Assembly: GCF_900185715.1 (NCBI RefSeq)
Contig: NZ_FYAS01000002.1
Span: forward strand, 62,001-126,000
Source: Allobosea sp. CS1GBMeth4
Lineage (GTDB): Bacteria > Pseudomonadota > Alphaproteobacteria > Rhizobiales > Beijerinckiaceae
Direction: 5' to 3'
Length of the DNA: 64,000 nt
Under the pieces are notes generated by a model. That model was given only the letters and a program-made list of their open reading frames with translations. It was not told the DNA's origin and searched no databases. The translations under genes and the position numbers were made by a program. Within the stretch, counting starts at the first letter, position 1. Every line of letters begins with the position of its first letter. Below are positions 38,723-49,560 of the stretch, piece by piece.

Positions 38723-39722
38723 CCCCCGGTTCGGCCAGGTCCTGATCCTGGGCGGCTATGGCAGCGTCGGCTCGCGCACGGCCCGCACCCTGCGCCGGCT
38801 CCATCCCGCGCTGCCGCTGGTGATCGCCGGCCGCGACGCGGCGAGGGCGGAGGCGCTCGCCGCCGCGCTCGGCGAAGCCGTCGCCGCGCCGCTCGATCTC
38901 GAGCGCGCCGATCTCGGCCTTCCGGCCGATCTGAAGCCGGCCGTGGTGCTGACGGCCCTGCGCGACCTGTCGCTGCGCACGCAGAGCTGGGCGGCGTCGC
39001 GGGGCGCGGCCTATGTCGCGCTCTCGGACGGCGTCTTCGAGGTCGGTCCGGCGCTCGCCGGCTTCATCCGCCGGCCGGACGCCGCGCCCGTCGTCCTGCT
39101 CGGCCACGGCATGGGCTCGGTGCCGGCGCTCGCGGCCCTGCATGCCGCCGCCGATTTCGAGCGCATCGAAGCGATCGAGATCGGTCTCGTCTTCGATCCG
39201 GCCGATCCGCTGGGGGCGGCCTCGCAGCAGGACATGGAGCGCATCGGCGCCATCGGCCCGGCGCCGCTGGTCAAGTCGGAGGGGCTCTGGCGCTGGATCG
39301 GGCCGCCGCGAACGCAGCGCCGCTTCATCGGCGTCGGCGGGCACGGACACGCGGGCGCGACGGTCGGCCTGGTCGACGTCTTCAGCCTGGCGGCGAGCCC
39401 GGCGGGAAGCCTGCGCGTCGACTTCGCCGAGGGGCTGACGGCGAGCTCCCGGCGCGGCGAAGGCCCTTCGCACGAGGTCGTCATCGAGATCGCCGGCAGG
39501 CGCCGCGACGGCCGCGAAGGCCGTTTCCGCTGGGAGCTGGTCGATCCGGACGGCTATGCCGCGCTCAGCGCCAAGGGCATCGCCGTGGTGATCGAGGGCC
39601 TGTTCGGCCTCGCCGGCAAGGAGCGGCCGACCTCGGGGCTGCACCTGCCGGAGACGCTGGTGGACACCGGCCATCTGATGCGGCGGCTGGCGGGGTTCGG
39701 CATCGCGATGCGCGAGGGGTGA
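38715..39722 (+). CDS. Saccharopine dehydrogenase-like protein, tandem paralogue
   Basis: A 335-residue paralogue of the preceding protein: GGYGSVGSRTARTLRRLHPALPLVIAGRD aligns directly with the same motif there, and the C-terminal ALSAKGIAVVIEGLFGLAG-like end is shared. GGAGG lies about 10 bases before the ATG, inside the preceding gene. The eight-base overlap implies translational coupling. The pair may form a heterodimer or act on related substrates. Confidence 0.78.
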   Translation: MADPRFGQVLILGGYGSVGSRTARTLRRLHPALPLVIAGRDAARAEALAAALGEAVAAPLDLERADLGLPADLKPAVVLTALRDLSLRTQSWAASRGAAYVALSDGVFEVGPALAGFIRRPDAAPVVLLGHGMGSVPALAALHAAADFERIEAIEIGLVFDPADPLGAASQQDMERIGAIGPAPLVKSEGLWRWIGPPRTQRRFIGVGGHGHAGATVGLVDVFSLAASPAGSLRVDFAEGLTASSRRGEGPSHEVVIEIAGRRRDGREGRFRWELVDPDGYAALSAKGIAVVIEGLFGLAGKERPTSGLHLPETLVDTGHLMRRLAGFGIAMREG

Positions 39723-39846
39723 CGGGCGCTCGCGCGGGCGGCGCCGGGGCGCGCGAGCGCGTCCCGCCTGCGACGTCGCAGTCGCTTGTCCGGAGGGCGG
39801 GATCGGCGCAAGGTCCGGCGCGGCGACAGATTGGAAGGATTCCAGG

Positions 39847-40764
39847 ATGGGACTGAAGCCCTGTCTGCTCCGCGTGCATCGCTGGATCACGCTCGTCTTC
39901 GCCCTGCCGCTGCTCGGCGTCATCCTGTCGGGACTCGTCCTCTCGGTCGAGCCGCTGGCCCAGCGCGTGGCGCCGGCCGCGCCGCTGACCGAAGCCCGGC
40001 TGCTCGGTTTCCTCGACCGTTTCGATCCAGCCGGCAAGGCGACCGGGCTGTCGGTCCGGACCTATGACCAGGTCGTCCGCCTGTCGGGCGTCGGCGAGGA
40101 CGAGGTGGTCGATGTCGGAATCGCAACCGGCGAGGAGGTCGAGGCCGACGGCTTCGCCGAATGGTTCGGCTTCGCGCGCGGCCTGCACGAACGGCTCCTG
40201 CTCGATCTCGGCTGGCTGGTCACGGCGAGCACCGCCGCGATGCTCGTCCTCGCTGGGCTCGGCGTCGCCATGGGCTTGCCGCGCCTGCGCAACTCGCTCG
40301 GAGGATGGCATGCCGGCGCGGCCTGGATCTGCCTGCCGCTGATCGTGCTCAGCCCGCTGACCGGTCTCTTCATCGCCATTGGCGTCGGCACGGGCGGTGT
40401 GACGGCTGGGCCGCGCGGCGAGCGCGTGCCGATCCGCGCGGCCGTCACGGCGATCGCGCGCGATCACGATCTCGCCGGGCTGACCTCGCTGCGGACGCGC
40501 GGTGGCCGGCTGCTGGCGCGGATCTATGACGGCAACCGGCTGACCAGCTATGTCGTGACGAAGGACGCCCTGCAGCCGGCCGCGGTGAACTGGTCCCGCG
40601 CCCTGCACGAGGGCAACTGGCACGCCGTGCTCGGCTCCGCGCTCAACGCGATCCTGTCGATCGTGCTGGTCGGCCTGTGGGGGAGCGGCCTGCTGCTCTG
40701 GGCGAAGCGGCGGTTCCGCAAGCGCCGGCCGCGGCTGCCCAACGGCGCCGCGGTGCCGGGCTGA
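39847..40764 (+). CDS. PepSY-associated membrane protein
   Basis: A 305-residue membrane protein with hydrophobic segments at about 13-35, 120-140, 155-180 and 265-285. The N-terminal LRVHRWITLVFALPLLGVILSGLVL is the typical PepSY-TM start and SRALHEGNWH is a typical later motif. Relatives are found with siderophore uptake genes and heme or iron reduction. No iron-uptake gene is adjacent here, so the role is open. Confidence 0.8.
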   Translation: MGLKPCLLRVHRWITLVFALPLLGVILSGLVLSVEPLAQRVAPAAPLTEARLLGFLDRFDPAGKATGLSVRTYDQVVRLSGVGEDEVVDVGIATGEEVEADGFAEWFGFARGLHERLLLDLGWLVTASTAAMLVLAGLGVAMGLPRLRNSLGGWHAGAAWICLPLIVLSPLTGLFIAIGVGTGGVTAGPRGERVPIRAAVTAIARDHDLAGLTSLRTRGGRLLARIYDGNRLTSYVVTKDALQPAAVNWSRALHEGNWHAVLGSALNAILSIVLVGLWGSGLLLWAKRRFRKRRPRLPNGAAVPG

Positions 40765-40991
40765 GCGCGCGATCGTCACGGCCGTCTCCTGCAACCGCAC
40801 CGGCTCGCTGCATCCACCGAGCGATCACAGGGGCGTGGAGCGAAGCCGTCGTTGCAGCCGATCTGCGGCAGAACGGGCTTGTGCGAATTCGGCGATTGCA
40901 AGTTCAAGATCCGGGCAGTCGCGGTGAAATTTCACACTTGGTCAGCACGACGCGGCGTGTTTACCTCGGCGCTTCCCGATCGGAGCCTTCG

Positions 40992-41105
40992 ATGTCCAGC
41001 CGCATCGCTTTCGGCGGTTTCCTGCATGAGACCAACACCTTCGCACCGAGCAGAGCGGGGATGGCCGCCTTCCAGCAAGCCGACTTCGCCACCGGCGAGG
41101 TCTGA
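40992..41105 (+). pseudogene. M81 (MlrC-like) peptidase N-terminal fragment
   Basis: The 37-residue frame starts SSRIAFGGFLHETNTFAP, the unmistakable beginning of M81/MlrC-type metallopeptidases (normally about 490-500 residues), and stops after about 37 residues. The histidine/glutamate of GFLHETNTF are present but the rest of the protein is missing. Intact M81 genes often sit beside dipeptide-type ABC importer operons such as the one that follows here. Confidence 0.65.
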
Positions 41106-41176
41106 AGCGGGCACTCGACGACGCGCTGGAGACGACGTCATGACCCTGGCGATGAGCTGGGAGGGAATGGACCTCC

Positions 41177-41438
41177 CATGACGCGGTCGGCCTCGCCGAG
41201 TGGGTGCGCAGCGGTGAGCCGCGGCGGCGCACCGGGCGAGTTCATGCCCTACTGGACCGCGCCCGAGCCCTATACGCAGCTCATCGAGCGCGATCCGGGC
41301 CGTCTGCGCATCGCCCTCTCGCATGAAGGGGGCGACTACCGCGCCACACCAGCGATCGTCGCCGAGCTGGAGAAGGCCGGGCGCTTCCTCGAAGGACTCG
41401 GCCACCATGTCGACTGGGTGCTGCCGCAGGCCGGATAA
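41177..41438 (+). pseudogene. Amidase-signature family remnant
   Basis: HDAVGLAEWVRSGE (41177-41218) matches the N-terminus of amidase-signature enzymes. A second piece in another frame, APGEFMPYW through RIALSHEGGDYRATPAIVAELEKAG and GLGHHVDW (about 41240-41425), matches their middle part. About 200 family residues, including the Ser-Ser-Lys catalytic core, are absent between the pieces and the frame changes. This is a deletion-bearing pseudogene. Confidence 0.6.
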
Positions 41439-41563
41439 TGCACGGCCCGCAGCCGGGGCTGCAGCGCAAGCCATGAGGCGAGCGCGCAGGCCGAATCTCG
41501 GACCGTCTTACCGATCCTGATGACGGACCGATCCGCTTGCATCGCCGGTTTCGGAGGGTGCCT

Positions 41564-43389
<1,826 letters not shown>

Positions 43390-43393
<4 letters not shown>

Positions 43394-44280
43394 CGTTCGC
43401 CCTTCAGCCTGGGGTCGATGGCGTCGCGCAGGCCGTCGCCGAGGATGTTGAGCGCGAAGACGATGATCAGGATGGCGATGCTCGGCGCCAGCACCAGCCA
43501 GTAGCTGTCGAGGATGTTTTCGAAGCCCTCGCGGATCATGCCGCCCCAGGTCGGGATCGGCGGCTTCACGCCGAGCCCGACAAAGGCGAGCGAGGCCTCG
43601 GTGCGGATCGCGTTGGCGAGCCAGAGCGAGCCCATCACCAGGATCTCGGGGAAGATGTTGGGCAGGATGTGGCCTGCCATGATCCGGACGTCGGAGAAGG
43701 CCAGCGCCCGACCGGCCTCGATATAGTCGCGCTCCTTGACCGAGATCGTCGGCGCCCGGGCGATGCGGGCAAAGGAGGGAATCGAGGTCAGCGCGATCGC
43801 GACGATGATGTTCTCCATCGAGGGGCCGAGCATCGCGACCAGGATCAGGCCGAGGATGAGCGAGGGGAAGGCGAGCAGGATGTCCATCGTCTGCATCACG
43901 ACGACATCGAACTTGCCGCCGTACCAGCCGGCGAGGATGCCGATCAGCGAGCCGAGCACCAGTGCGATCACCGTCGAGGCGACACCGATGACCAGCGAGA
44001 TGCGCGCCCCGTAGAGCAGGCGGGAGAGGATGTCGCGGCCGAAATAATCCGTGCCGAGATAGAAATCGTCATGCGGTGGCTGGAGGCGTGACAGGATGTC
44101 CTGCTCGAGCGGGTCATGCGGGGCGATGACCGGCGCGAACACCGCGGCCAGGACCACTGCGACGACGATGACGAGCCCGACCCAGGACGTCTTGTTGGCG
44201 TTGAAGGCGCCGATCGTGGCCGAAAGCCAGCGCAGGCGCGGCGGCGCAGCCTGGCCGGCATCATGGACCGAGGTGCTCAT
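43390..44280 (-). CDS. Dipeptide-type ABC permease (DppC-like)
   Basis: A 296-residue inner-membrane permease. The N-terminal [26 protein letters not shown] and the EAA-loop region [24 protein letters not shown] are characteristic of DppC/OppC. Several membrane helices are visible. Its start lies 14 bases after dppB and its end overlaps the ATPase gene by four bases. Confidence 0.93.
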
Positions 44281-44293
44281 GACAGCTTCGCCC

Positions 44294-45232
44294 TCATGAC
44301 AGCTTCACTCTTGGATCGACGAGGGCATAGGTCAGATCGGTGGCGATGTTCACCAGCACGACGATCAGCGTGTAGATCACCATCATGCCCTGCAGCATGG
44401 TGTAGTCGCGCTGGTTCAGCGCGCCGATGATCAGCTTGCCGAGACCGGGGCGGTTGAAGACGATCTCCGTCAGCACCGAATTGCCGATCAGGATGCCGAG
44501 ATACAGGCCCACGATGGTGATGACCGGGATCAGCGCGTTGCGCAGCGCGTGCTTCCAGACCACGACGCGCCAGGGCACGCCCTTGGCCCGTGCACTGCGG
44601 ACATAGTCCTCCTGCAGCACCTCGAGCATGGCCGAGCGGGCGACGCGGGTGATGTAGGCGGCCATGATCAGGCCGAGATTGAGCGCCGGCAGCGCCATCG
44701 CCTGGAACCAGGCCGAGAGAGAGCCGGAGCCGGCGCTGATCACCGGGAACCAGCGCAGCATGATCGCGAAGGCGATCAGCAGGATGATCGCCGAGACGAA
44801 GGGCGGAAAGGACAGGCCGAGCAGCGAGGCGATGCGCGTCACATAGTCCGGCATCCGGTTGCGATTGACCGCGGCCCAGACCCCGAGCGGCACGCCGATC
44901 GCGACGCCGATCGCCATCGAGATCAGCGTCAGCTCGATGGTCCAGGGCAGGACGGCGAGGATCTCCTGGATGACCGGCCGGCCGGTGACCAGCGACACGC
45001 CCCAGTCGCCCCGCAGGGCCCCGGAGAGGAAGGTCCAGTATTGCTCGATCACCGGGGCATCGAGCCCCAGCCTGGTGCGCATCGCAGCGATCGCGGTCGC
45101 ATCGGCCTGGTCGCCGAGAATGACCTGCGCCGGGTCGCCCGGCACGATCCGCACCACGACGAAGACGAGCGAGAGCACCGCCCAGAGCGTGACGACGGCG
45201 AAGCCGAGCCGTTTGACGAGGAAGGCGCCCAT
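44294..45232 (-). CDS. Dipeptide-type ABC permease (DppB-like)
   Basis: A 312-residue permease. MGAFLVKRLGFAVVTLWAVLSLVFVVVRIVPGDP is a typical DppB start, and YVRSARAKGVPWRVVVWKHALRNALIPVITIVG is the EAA loop contacting the ATPase. It follows the binding-protein gene by 55 bases and precedes the DppC gene. Confidence 0.93.
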   Translation of the reverse strand: MGAFLVKRLGFAVVTLWAVLSLVFVVVRIVPGDPAQVILGDQADATAIAAMRTRLGLDAPVIEQYWTFLSGALRGDWGVSLVTGRPVIQEILAVLPWTIELTLISMAIGVAIGVPLGVWAAVNRNRMPDYVTRIASLLGLSFPPFVSAIILLIAFAIMLRWFPVISAGSGSLSAWFQAMALPALNLGLIMAAYITRVARSAMLEVLQEDYVRSARAKGVPWRVVVWKHALRNALIPVITIVGLYLGILIGNSVLTEIVFNRPGLGKLIIGALNQRDYTMLQGMMVIYTLIVVLVNIATDLTYALVDPRVKLS

Positions 45233-45287
45233 GATGCCGCCGCAAGCGAGAGAAAGGGAGCGGCCGTCTCAGGGCCGCTCCCCGGGG

Positions 45288-46841
45288 TCACTTGGTGAAG
45301 CGCGTGGTCTCGAGCACCGGCGGGCCGAGATTCAGCGAGGCCTTGAGCTCGTAGCCGAGGTCGAGGCTGTCCTTGTAGGCCCAGAGCTGCATCATCTCGT
45401 TGACGGGGATCGCGCAGACTTCCCTGATGATCTTCTCCTGCGCCGTCTTCCAGAGCGCGAGTTGCCTGGCCTTGTCGGCCTCCGAACGGGCCGCGTCGAT
45501 CTCGGCATCGGCGACCTTGCAGTGCGAGAAGTTCGTCACCGCCGTCGGGGTTTTCACGATCGCGCGCGAGTGGAAGAACTGCGAGAGATAGACATCCGCG
45601 ACGGGGAAGCGCGCCGCCTGGAAATGCACGACCTGCGACAGGTCCTGCCGGATCTGCTGGTGGAAGGTGGCATGCTCCACCGGCTGGATCTCCAGCGTGA
45701 TGCCCGCCCGCTTCAGCAGCGCCTGCGTCGCCTCGGTGAAGCTGAGCATCGAGGGCAGCGTCGTGTTGATGGTCTTGATCGTGACCCCGTTGGGAAAGCC
45801 GGCTTCCGCCAGCAGCGCCTTCGACTTGGCGAGGTCGAAGGGCAGCAGAGCCGCCTTCTCGTCCGTGCCGAGATAGCCCGAAGGCACCACCGAGACGGCT
45901 GGGCGCGAGATGTTCTTGCCGCGGAACTGCCAGATCGCGTTGCGGTCGATCGCATGGGCGATCGCCTGGCGAACCTTGAGGTTGTCGAGCGGCGGCTGGC
46001 TCATATTGAGGTGCAGCACCGACATTTCGGCCGGGCCCATCGCCACCACCTTGACGCCGGGCAGGGCATTCATGCGGTCGACCCAGGCCTGCTCCTGCCG
46101 GCCGAGCATCATGTCGAGCTCGCCGGACTGGAAGGCGAGGTCGCGCGAGGAATCCGACGGGATGAAGCGGTAGAGGATCTCGGTCAGCTTCGGCTTGCCC
46201 CGGAAGTAGTCCGGGTTGGCGACGAGCTTGGCGTATTGCTGCGGCACATATTCGGAGAACATGAACGGGCCGGTGCCGACAGGCTTCTTGGCGAAGCCGT
46301 CCTTGCCCAGTTCCTCGGCGGCCTTCTTACAGACCATGTTGCCGCCATGGTAGTTCATGACGATGCCGAGCAGGCTCGGAACCGCCTGCTTCAGCGTGAT
46401 CTTGACGGTGTATTTGTCGGGGGCCTCGACCTTGTCGAAGGCGCCATAATCCGACGAGAAGGCCGAGCTTTCCTTGGTTGCGGCCCGGTTCAGCGAATAG
46501 ACCGCGTCTGCCGAGGTGAACTCGCCATAGCCGTGATGGCACTGCACGCCCTGGCGCAGCTTGAAGGTCCATTCCTTGCCGTCCGCCGAGGCGGTCCAGC
46601 TCTCGGCGAGATCAGGCTCGATGAATTCGGGCGAGAGTTCGCCGGGCTTGATCCGTACCAGCCCGTTGAACATCCAGTTCAGCAGCGCCTTGCCGGGCGT
46701 GCCGGAATTCAGATGGGGGTCGAGCACGCCGGCATCGGAGCTCTGCATGCCGACGGTCAGCACCGTCTTCTGCGCCAATGCGGGCGTCGCCAGCAGCGCG
46801 CCTGCCAGCATGGCGGCGACGGTCGATCCGGTTCGTTTCAT
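45288..46841 (-). CDS. Family-5 periplasmic binding protein
   Basis: A 517-residue solute-binding protein of the DppA/OppA class. The signal peptide MKRTGSTVAAMLAGALLATPALAQ ends in an AxA-type cleavage site. The mature protein has SPEFIEPDLAESWTASADGKEWTFKLRQGVQCH, the family hallmark. AGGGGA precedes the ATG. It delivers a peptide-like or opine-like solute to the permeases encoded downstream. Confidence 0.93.
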   Translation of the reverse strand: MKRTGSTVAAMLAGALLATPALAQKTVLTVGMQSSDAGVLDPHLNSGTPGKALLNWMFNGLVRIKPGELSPEFIEPDLAESWTASADGKEWTFKLRQGVQCHHGYGEFTSADAVYSLNRAATKESSAFSSDYGAFDKVEAPDKYTVKITLKQAVPSLLGIVMNYHGGNMVCKKAAEELGKDGFAKKPVGTGPFMFSEYVPQQYAKLVANPDYFRGKPKLTEILYRFIPSDSSRDLAFQSGELDMMLGRQEQAWVDRMNALPGVKVVAMGPAEMSVLHLNMSQPPLDNLKVRQAIAHAIDRNAIWQFRGKNISRPAVSVVPSGYLGTDEKAALLPFDLAKSKALLAEAGFPNGVTIKTINTTLPSMLSFTEATQALLKRAGITLEIQPVEHATFHQQIRQDLSQVVHFQAARFPVADVYLSQFFHSRAIVKTPTAVTNFSHCKVADAEIDAARSEADKARQLALWKTAQEKIIREVCAIPVNEMMQLWAYKDSLDLGYELKASLNLGPPVLETTRFTK

Positions 46842-46964
46842 TGCTGTTCCCCTGCGTTCTTGTTGGGTATCGGCGGTCCCGGCCTTGTGCCGGTGATGGC
46901 GAGCAGGACGACGATCCGTCCGGAGCGCGAAGCCTGTCCTGTCCTTGTCCCTCGGTCAGCGCGC

Positions 46965-47678
46965 CTAGAGCATGTCCTCCAGCCTGCAATTGACCAGCAA
47001 TTCCGCGACCGAGGCATTGTTGGGCAGCGCGAGGAGCGTGGCAACCAGCTGCGCCAGATCGGCCGGCTGGGTCATCGCTTCGGGCGTGAGCGCCGTGCTC
47101 GCTGCCGTCATGTCGGTCCGCACGAAGGAGGGGCAGAGCGCGGTCGCGCGGACGCCCTTGTCCCAGGCGACGCGCCGCGCCGCATGGTTCAGCGCGATCA
47201 TCGCGTGCTTCGCCATGTTGTAGGCGACGTGGTCGTTGCGCACGCGCTTGCCCGACATCGAGGCGACGTTGACGATGCGGCCCGTGCCGCTCGCCTCCAG
47301 ATGCGGCAGCGCGCAATGGATCAGGTTGAGCGGGCCCTTGCAGTTCACCGCCCAGATCGCATCGAGTTCGGCCTCGTCCGGCTTGTGCAAGGTCATGGCG
47401 CTGTGCATGCCGGCATTGTTGACGAGGCCGTCGATCCGGCCGAAGCGCGCGATCGCGGCATCGGTCCAGGCGCGGTGGCTCGTCCAGTCCTGTGCGTCGT
47501 AGCGCGCGATATGGACACGGCCTGGATCCCAGCCCGCGCTCATGGTCCGGAGCGAGCCGAGGTCGCGCCCGCCCAGGCTCAGGCTGTAGCCCTGCTCATG
47601 CAGCGCCTCGGCGACCGCGCGGCCGATGCCCCGATTGGCGCCCGAGATCAGAATGACGCGTCCAATGGGGGCAAGCAT
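46965..47678 (-). CDS. SDR-family oxidoreductase
   Basis: A 237-residue classical short-chain dehydrogenase. SGANRGIGRAV is the cofactor motif, NNAGMHS follows, and the active-site Tyr/Lys pair is in YNMAKHAMIALNH. Ser is probably in NVASMSG. It lies 12 bases after the FAD oxidoreductase gene in the RidA operon, 123 bases before the binding-protein gene. Its substrate may be a sugar- or amino-acid-derived intermediate of the same pathway. Confidence 0.88.
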   Translation of the reverse strand: MLAPIGRVILISGANRGIGRAVAEALHEQGYSLSLGGRDLGSLRTMSAGWDPGRVHIARYDAQDWTSHRAWTDAAIARFGRIDGLVNNAGMHSAMTLHKPDEAELDAIWAVNCKGPLNLIHCALPHLEASGTGRIVNVASMSGKRVRNDHVAYNMAKHAMIALNHAARRVAWDKGVRATALCPSFVRTDMTAASTALTPEAMTQPADLAQLVATLLALPNNASVAELLVNCRLEDML

Positions 47679-47690
47679 CTGCCATGTCCT

Positions 47691-48848
47691 CTAGCCGTGC
47701 AGCGTCAGCGCGGCGCCCGCCGCCGGTTCACGTGCGAAGCGGTCCAGCCTGAACGGGCTGAGATCGAAGCGCGGCTGCTTCGACAGCGCAAGATCGGCGA
47801 GGATTTCGCCGGTGACCGGACCGATGCCGAAGCCATGGCCCGAGAAGCCGGCCGCGACGATCAAGCCGTCGAGGCCGGTATGGGCGTCGATCGCCGGCAG
47901 CGCATCCGGCGTGAGGTCGATCAAGCCGCCCCAGAGGCGCGCGATCCCCGCATCGGCGGCAGCCGGAAGCACCTGCGTCACCCGCGCGATCAGAGCGGTG
48001 ATGTCCGCCGCGCGCGGCGCCAGCGCATCCAATGTCCAGGAGGCCGGCTCAAAGGGCCAGTCGCCGATGCCGGTGGTGACGCGCAGGCGCCCGTCGACCT
48101 CCTGCCGGCCGGCGCAATCGGCATTGGCGACGCCGAAGACCTGCTCGAACAGCGGCGGCAGTGGTACGCTCTGCAGGACACAGACGAGCTTGACCCGCAG
48201 CGGCAGATCGAGCCCCAGCGGCGTGAGCAGTTCGGGTGCATGGATGCCGGTCGCGACGATCACCTGGTCGGCCGAGACGATCTCGCCGCTGGCGGTTTCG
48301 ACGCCCGTGACCCTGTCGCCGGTTCGCTGCAGCGCCCTTACGCCGGTGCCGTCACGGATGGTCGCGCCATGACGTGCGGCAGCCGCTGCGAAAGCCCGCA
48401 CCACCGGAACCGGGTCGGCATGGCCGTCGCCCGGGCAGAACGAGGCGGCGAGGATCGACGAGCCGATGGCCGGTGCGATCGCCCTGATCGCCGCATTGTC
48501 CGGCAGATAGTCGATGGCGAGCCCGAGCTTGCGCTGCTCGACGACCAGTTCGCGGATCACCTCGATCTCGGCTTCCGTCCGCGCAAGCCGCAGATTGCCG
48601 CGCCGGCGGTAGCCGGTCGCCGCGTCGAGCTCCTCGTCGAGCCCACCCCAGCGTTCGACGGCGGCCTTCGCCAGCGGCAGCTCGGCCGGGTCGCGCCCGG
48701 ATTGCCTGACGCCTCCCAGGGTCCAGCCGGACGCCATGGCCGCGAGGCTGCGGGCCTCGAACAATGTCACCGAATGACCGGCGCGCGCGATCTCGTAGGC
48801 TGCGGCCGTGCCGCTGATCCCGCCTCCGACGATGACGACGTCCGGCAT
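47691..48848 (-). CDS. DAO-family FAD oxidoreductase
   Basis: A 385-residue flavoprotein of the DAO family. VVIVGGGISGTAAAYEIARAG is the FAD site, and SGWTLGGVRQSGRDPAELPLA is a motif shared in form with the paralogue at 51275. LWGGLIDLTPDALPAIDA and GFSGHGFGIGPVTGEIL close the FAD domain. Members include amino-acid, sarcosine and Amadori-compound oxidases; the actual substrate is unknown. The next gene upstream, RidA, would clear imine intermediates made by such an enzyme. Confidence 0.85.
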   Translation of the reverse strand: MPDVVIVGGGISGTAAAYEIARAGHSVTLFEARSLAAMASGWTLGGVRQSGRDPAELPLAKAAVERWGGLDEELDAATGYRRRGNLRLARTEAEIEVIRELVVEQRKLGLAIDYLPDNAAIRAIAPAIGSSILAASFCPGDGHADPVPVVRAFAAAAARHGATIRDGTGVRALQRTGDRVTGVETASGEIVSADQVIVATGIHAPELLTPLGLDLPLRVKLVCVLQSVPLPPLFEQVFGVANADCAGRQEVDGRLRVTTGIGDWPFEPASWTLDALAPRAADITALIARVTQVLPAAADAGIARLWGGLIDLTPDALPAIDAHTGLDGLIVAAGFSGHGFGIGPVTGEILADLALSKQPRFDLSPFRLDRFAREPAAGAALTLHG

Positions 48849-48858
48849 GTCGACAGCC

Positions 48859-49284
48859 TCAGGAGAGATCGACGCTGATGCGCTTTTCGGCTTCGTCCGA
48901 CCGGCGGCGATAGGCCGTCACCTCGAACTCGACCTTGAGCTCAGGCTGGCCGAGCGGCGTGCAGGTCGTGGTGTTGGCGGGGTCGATGCCCCGGAACTTG
49001 CGTCCGACGACCTCGCCGACCGCCTCCATGTCGGCGATGTCCGGCACGAAAACCCTGATCGCGACGACGTCCGCGAGCGAGGCGTCGACGGCGGCGAGCG
49101 CGCCCTCGATATTGCGGAAGGCCTGCTCGGCCTGGCCCCTGGCGTCGCTGGCGATGGCGCGGGTCTTATAGTTCCGCCCGGCCGTGTTGGAGACGAAGAT
49201 CATGTCGCCGGCGACCACCAGCCGCGAGTAGCTGTTCAGATCCTCGTACTTGCTCCCGGATTTGACTTTGATGATCTCGCTCAT
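48859..49284 (-). CDS. RidA-family imine/enamine deaminase
   Basis: A 141-residue RidA/YjgF-family protein. The pattern ARGQAEQAFRNIEGALAAVDASLADVVAIRVFV is characteristic; the usual catalytic Arg region near the C-terminus reads LKVEFEVTAY instead of the classical IEaiAv, so activity on standard 2-aminoacrylate is uncertain. GGAG six bases before the ATG at 49284 fixes the start. It is the first gene of the operon controlled by the 49370 operator. Confidence 0.85.
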   Translation of the reverse strand: MSEIIKVKSGSKYEDLNSYSRLVVAGDMIFVSNTAGRNYKTRAIASDARGQAEQAFRNIEGALAAVDASLADVVAIRVFVPDIADMEAVGEVVGRKFRGIDPANTTTCTPLGQPELKVEFEVTAYRRRSDEAEKRISVDLS

Positions 49285-49369
49285 GCGGATCTCCATTCAG
49301 GCATGGTCGGCGCGGCATGGCGGCTTCCACCATGCGTCGGCGATCGCTTGCCCGCGCGGTGCCGACATG

Positions 49370-49406
49370 ATTGGTGTATACCACTTAAGCCGTTCGACGC
49401 TGTCAA
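49370..49406 (-). promoter_or_regulatory. Promoter and GntR operator 1 (ridA operon)
   Basis: On the minus strand a perfect TTGACA (49401-49406) is followed after exactly 17 bases by TGGTAT (49378-49383). The -10 lies within ATTGGTGTATACCA (49370-49383), the operator form also found at 49508 and 53563. A bound repressor would cover the -10 of the ridA-FAD-SDR-dpp operon. Confidence 0.75.
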
Positions 49407-49501
49407 GGCACGTCGGCGACAAGGGTGCGTGGAAACCGTAGGGGACCCGATACGGCGCTCGCGCCGAAAATGACGCGCACCACCTCCGAGCGAGGACGCG
49501 A

Positions 49502-49530
49502 TTGACGTTTGGTATACACCAATCCATGCT
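49502..49530 (+). promoter_or_regulatory. Promoter and GntR operator 2 (binding-protein gene)
   Basis: TTGACG (49502-49507) and CATGCT (49525-49530) are 17 bases apart. The spacer is the operator TTTGGTATACACCAAT (49508-49523), the reverse complement of the 49370 form. It would control the binding-protein gene starting at 49561. The 276-base gap from 49285 to 49560 holds nothing else I can recognise. Confidence 0.72.
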
Positions 49531-49560
49531 GTTCCCTGGCCGCCAGCAAGGGGATCTCCG

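Larger units (their letters stand above)
40765..41563. other. Region of decayed genes
   Basis: This 799-base region has no intact gene. It contains an N-terminal fragment of an M81-family metallopeptidase and two separate pieces of an amidase. The stretches 40765-40991 and 41439-41563 show no recognisable feature. Some short open frames occur but have no family similarity. It looks like the scar of deleted genes beside the dipeptide-type ABC operon. Confidence 0.6.

Noticed and set aside
40992-41438. A fused M81-amidase gene
   Set aside because: The two parts are in different frames with a stop between them and large parts of both families missing, so they are separate remnants.
44859-48878. 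Very long rightward open frame (about 1,340 codons)
   Set aside because: It lies antisense to the dpp, SDR and FAD genes, which have clear family motifs. Its translation is Arg/Gly/Asp-rich without domains; it is a high-GC antisense artefact.
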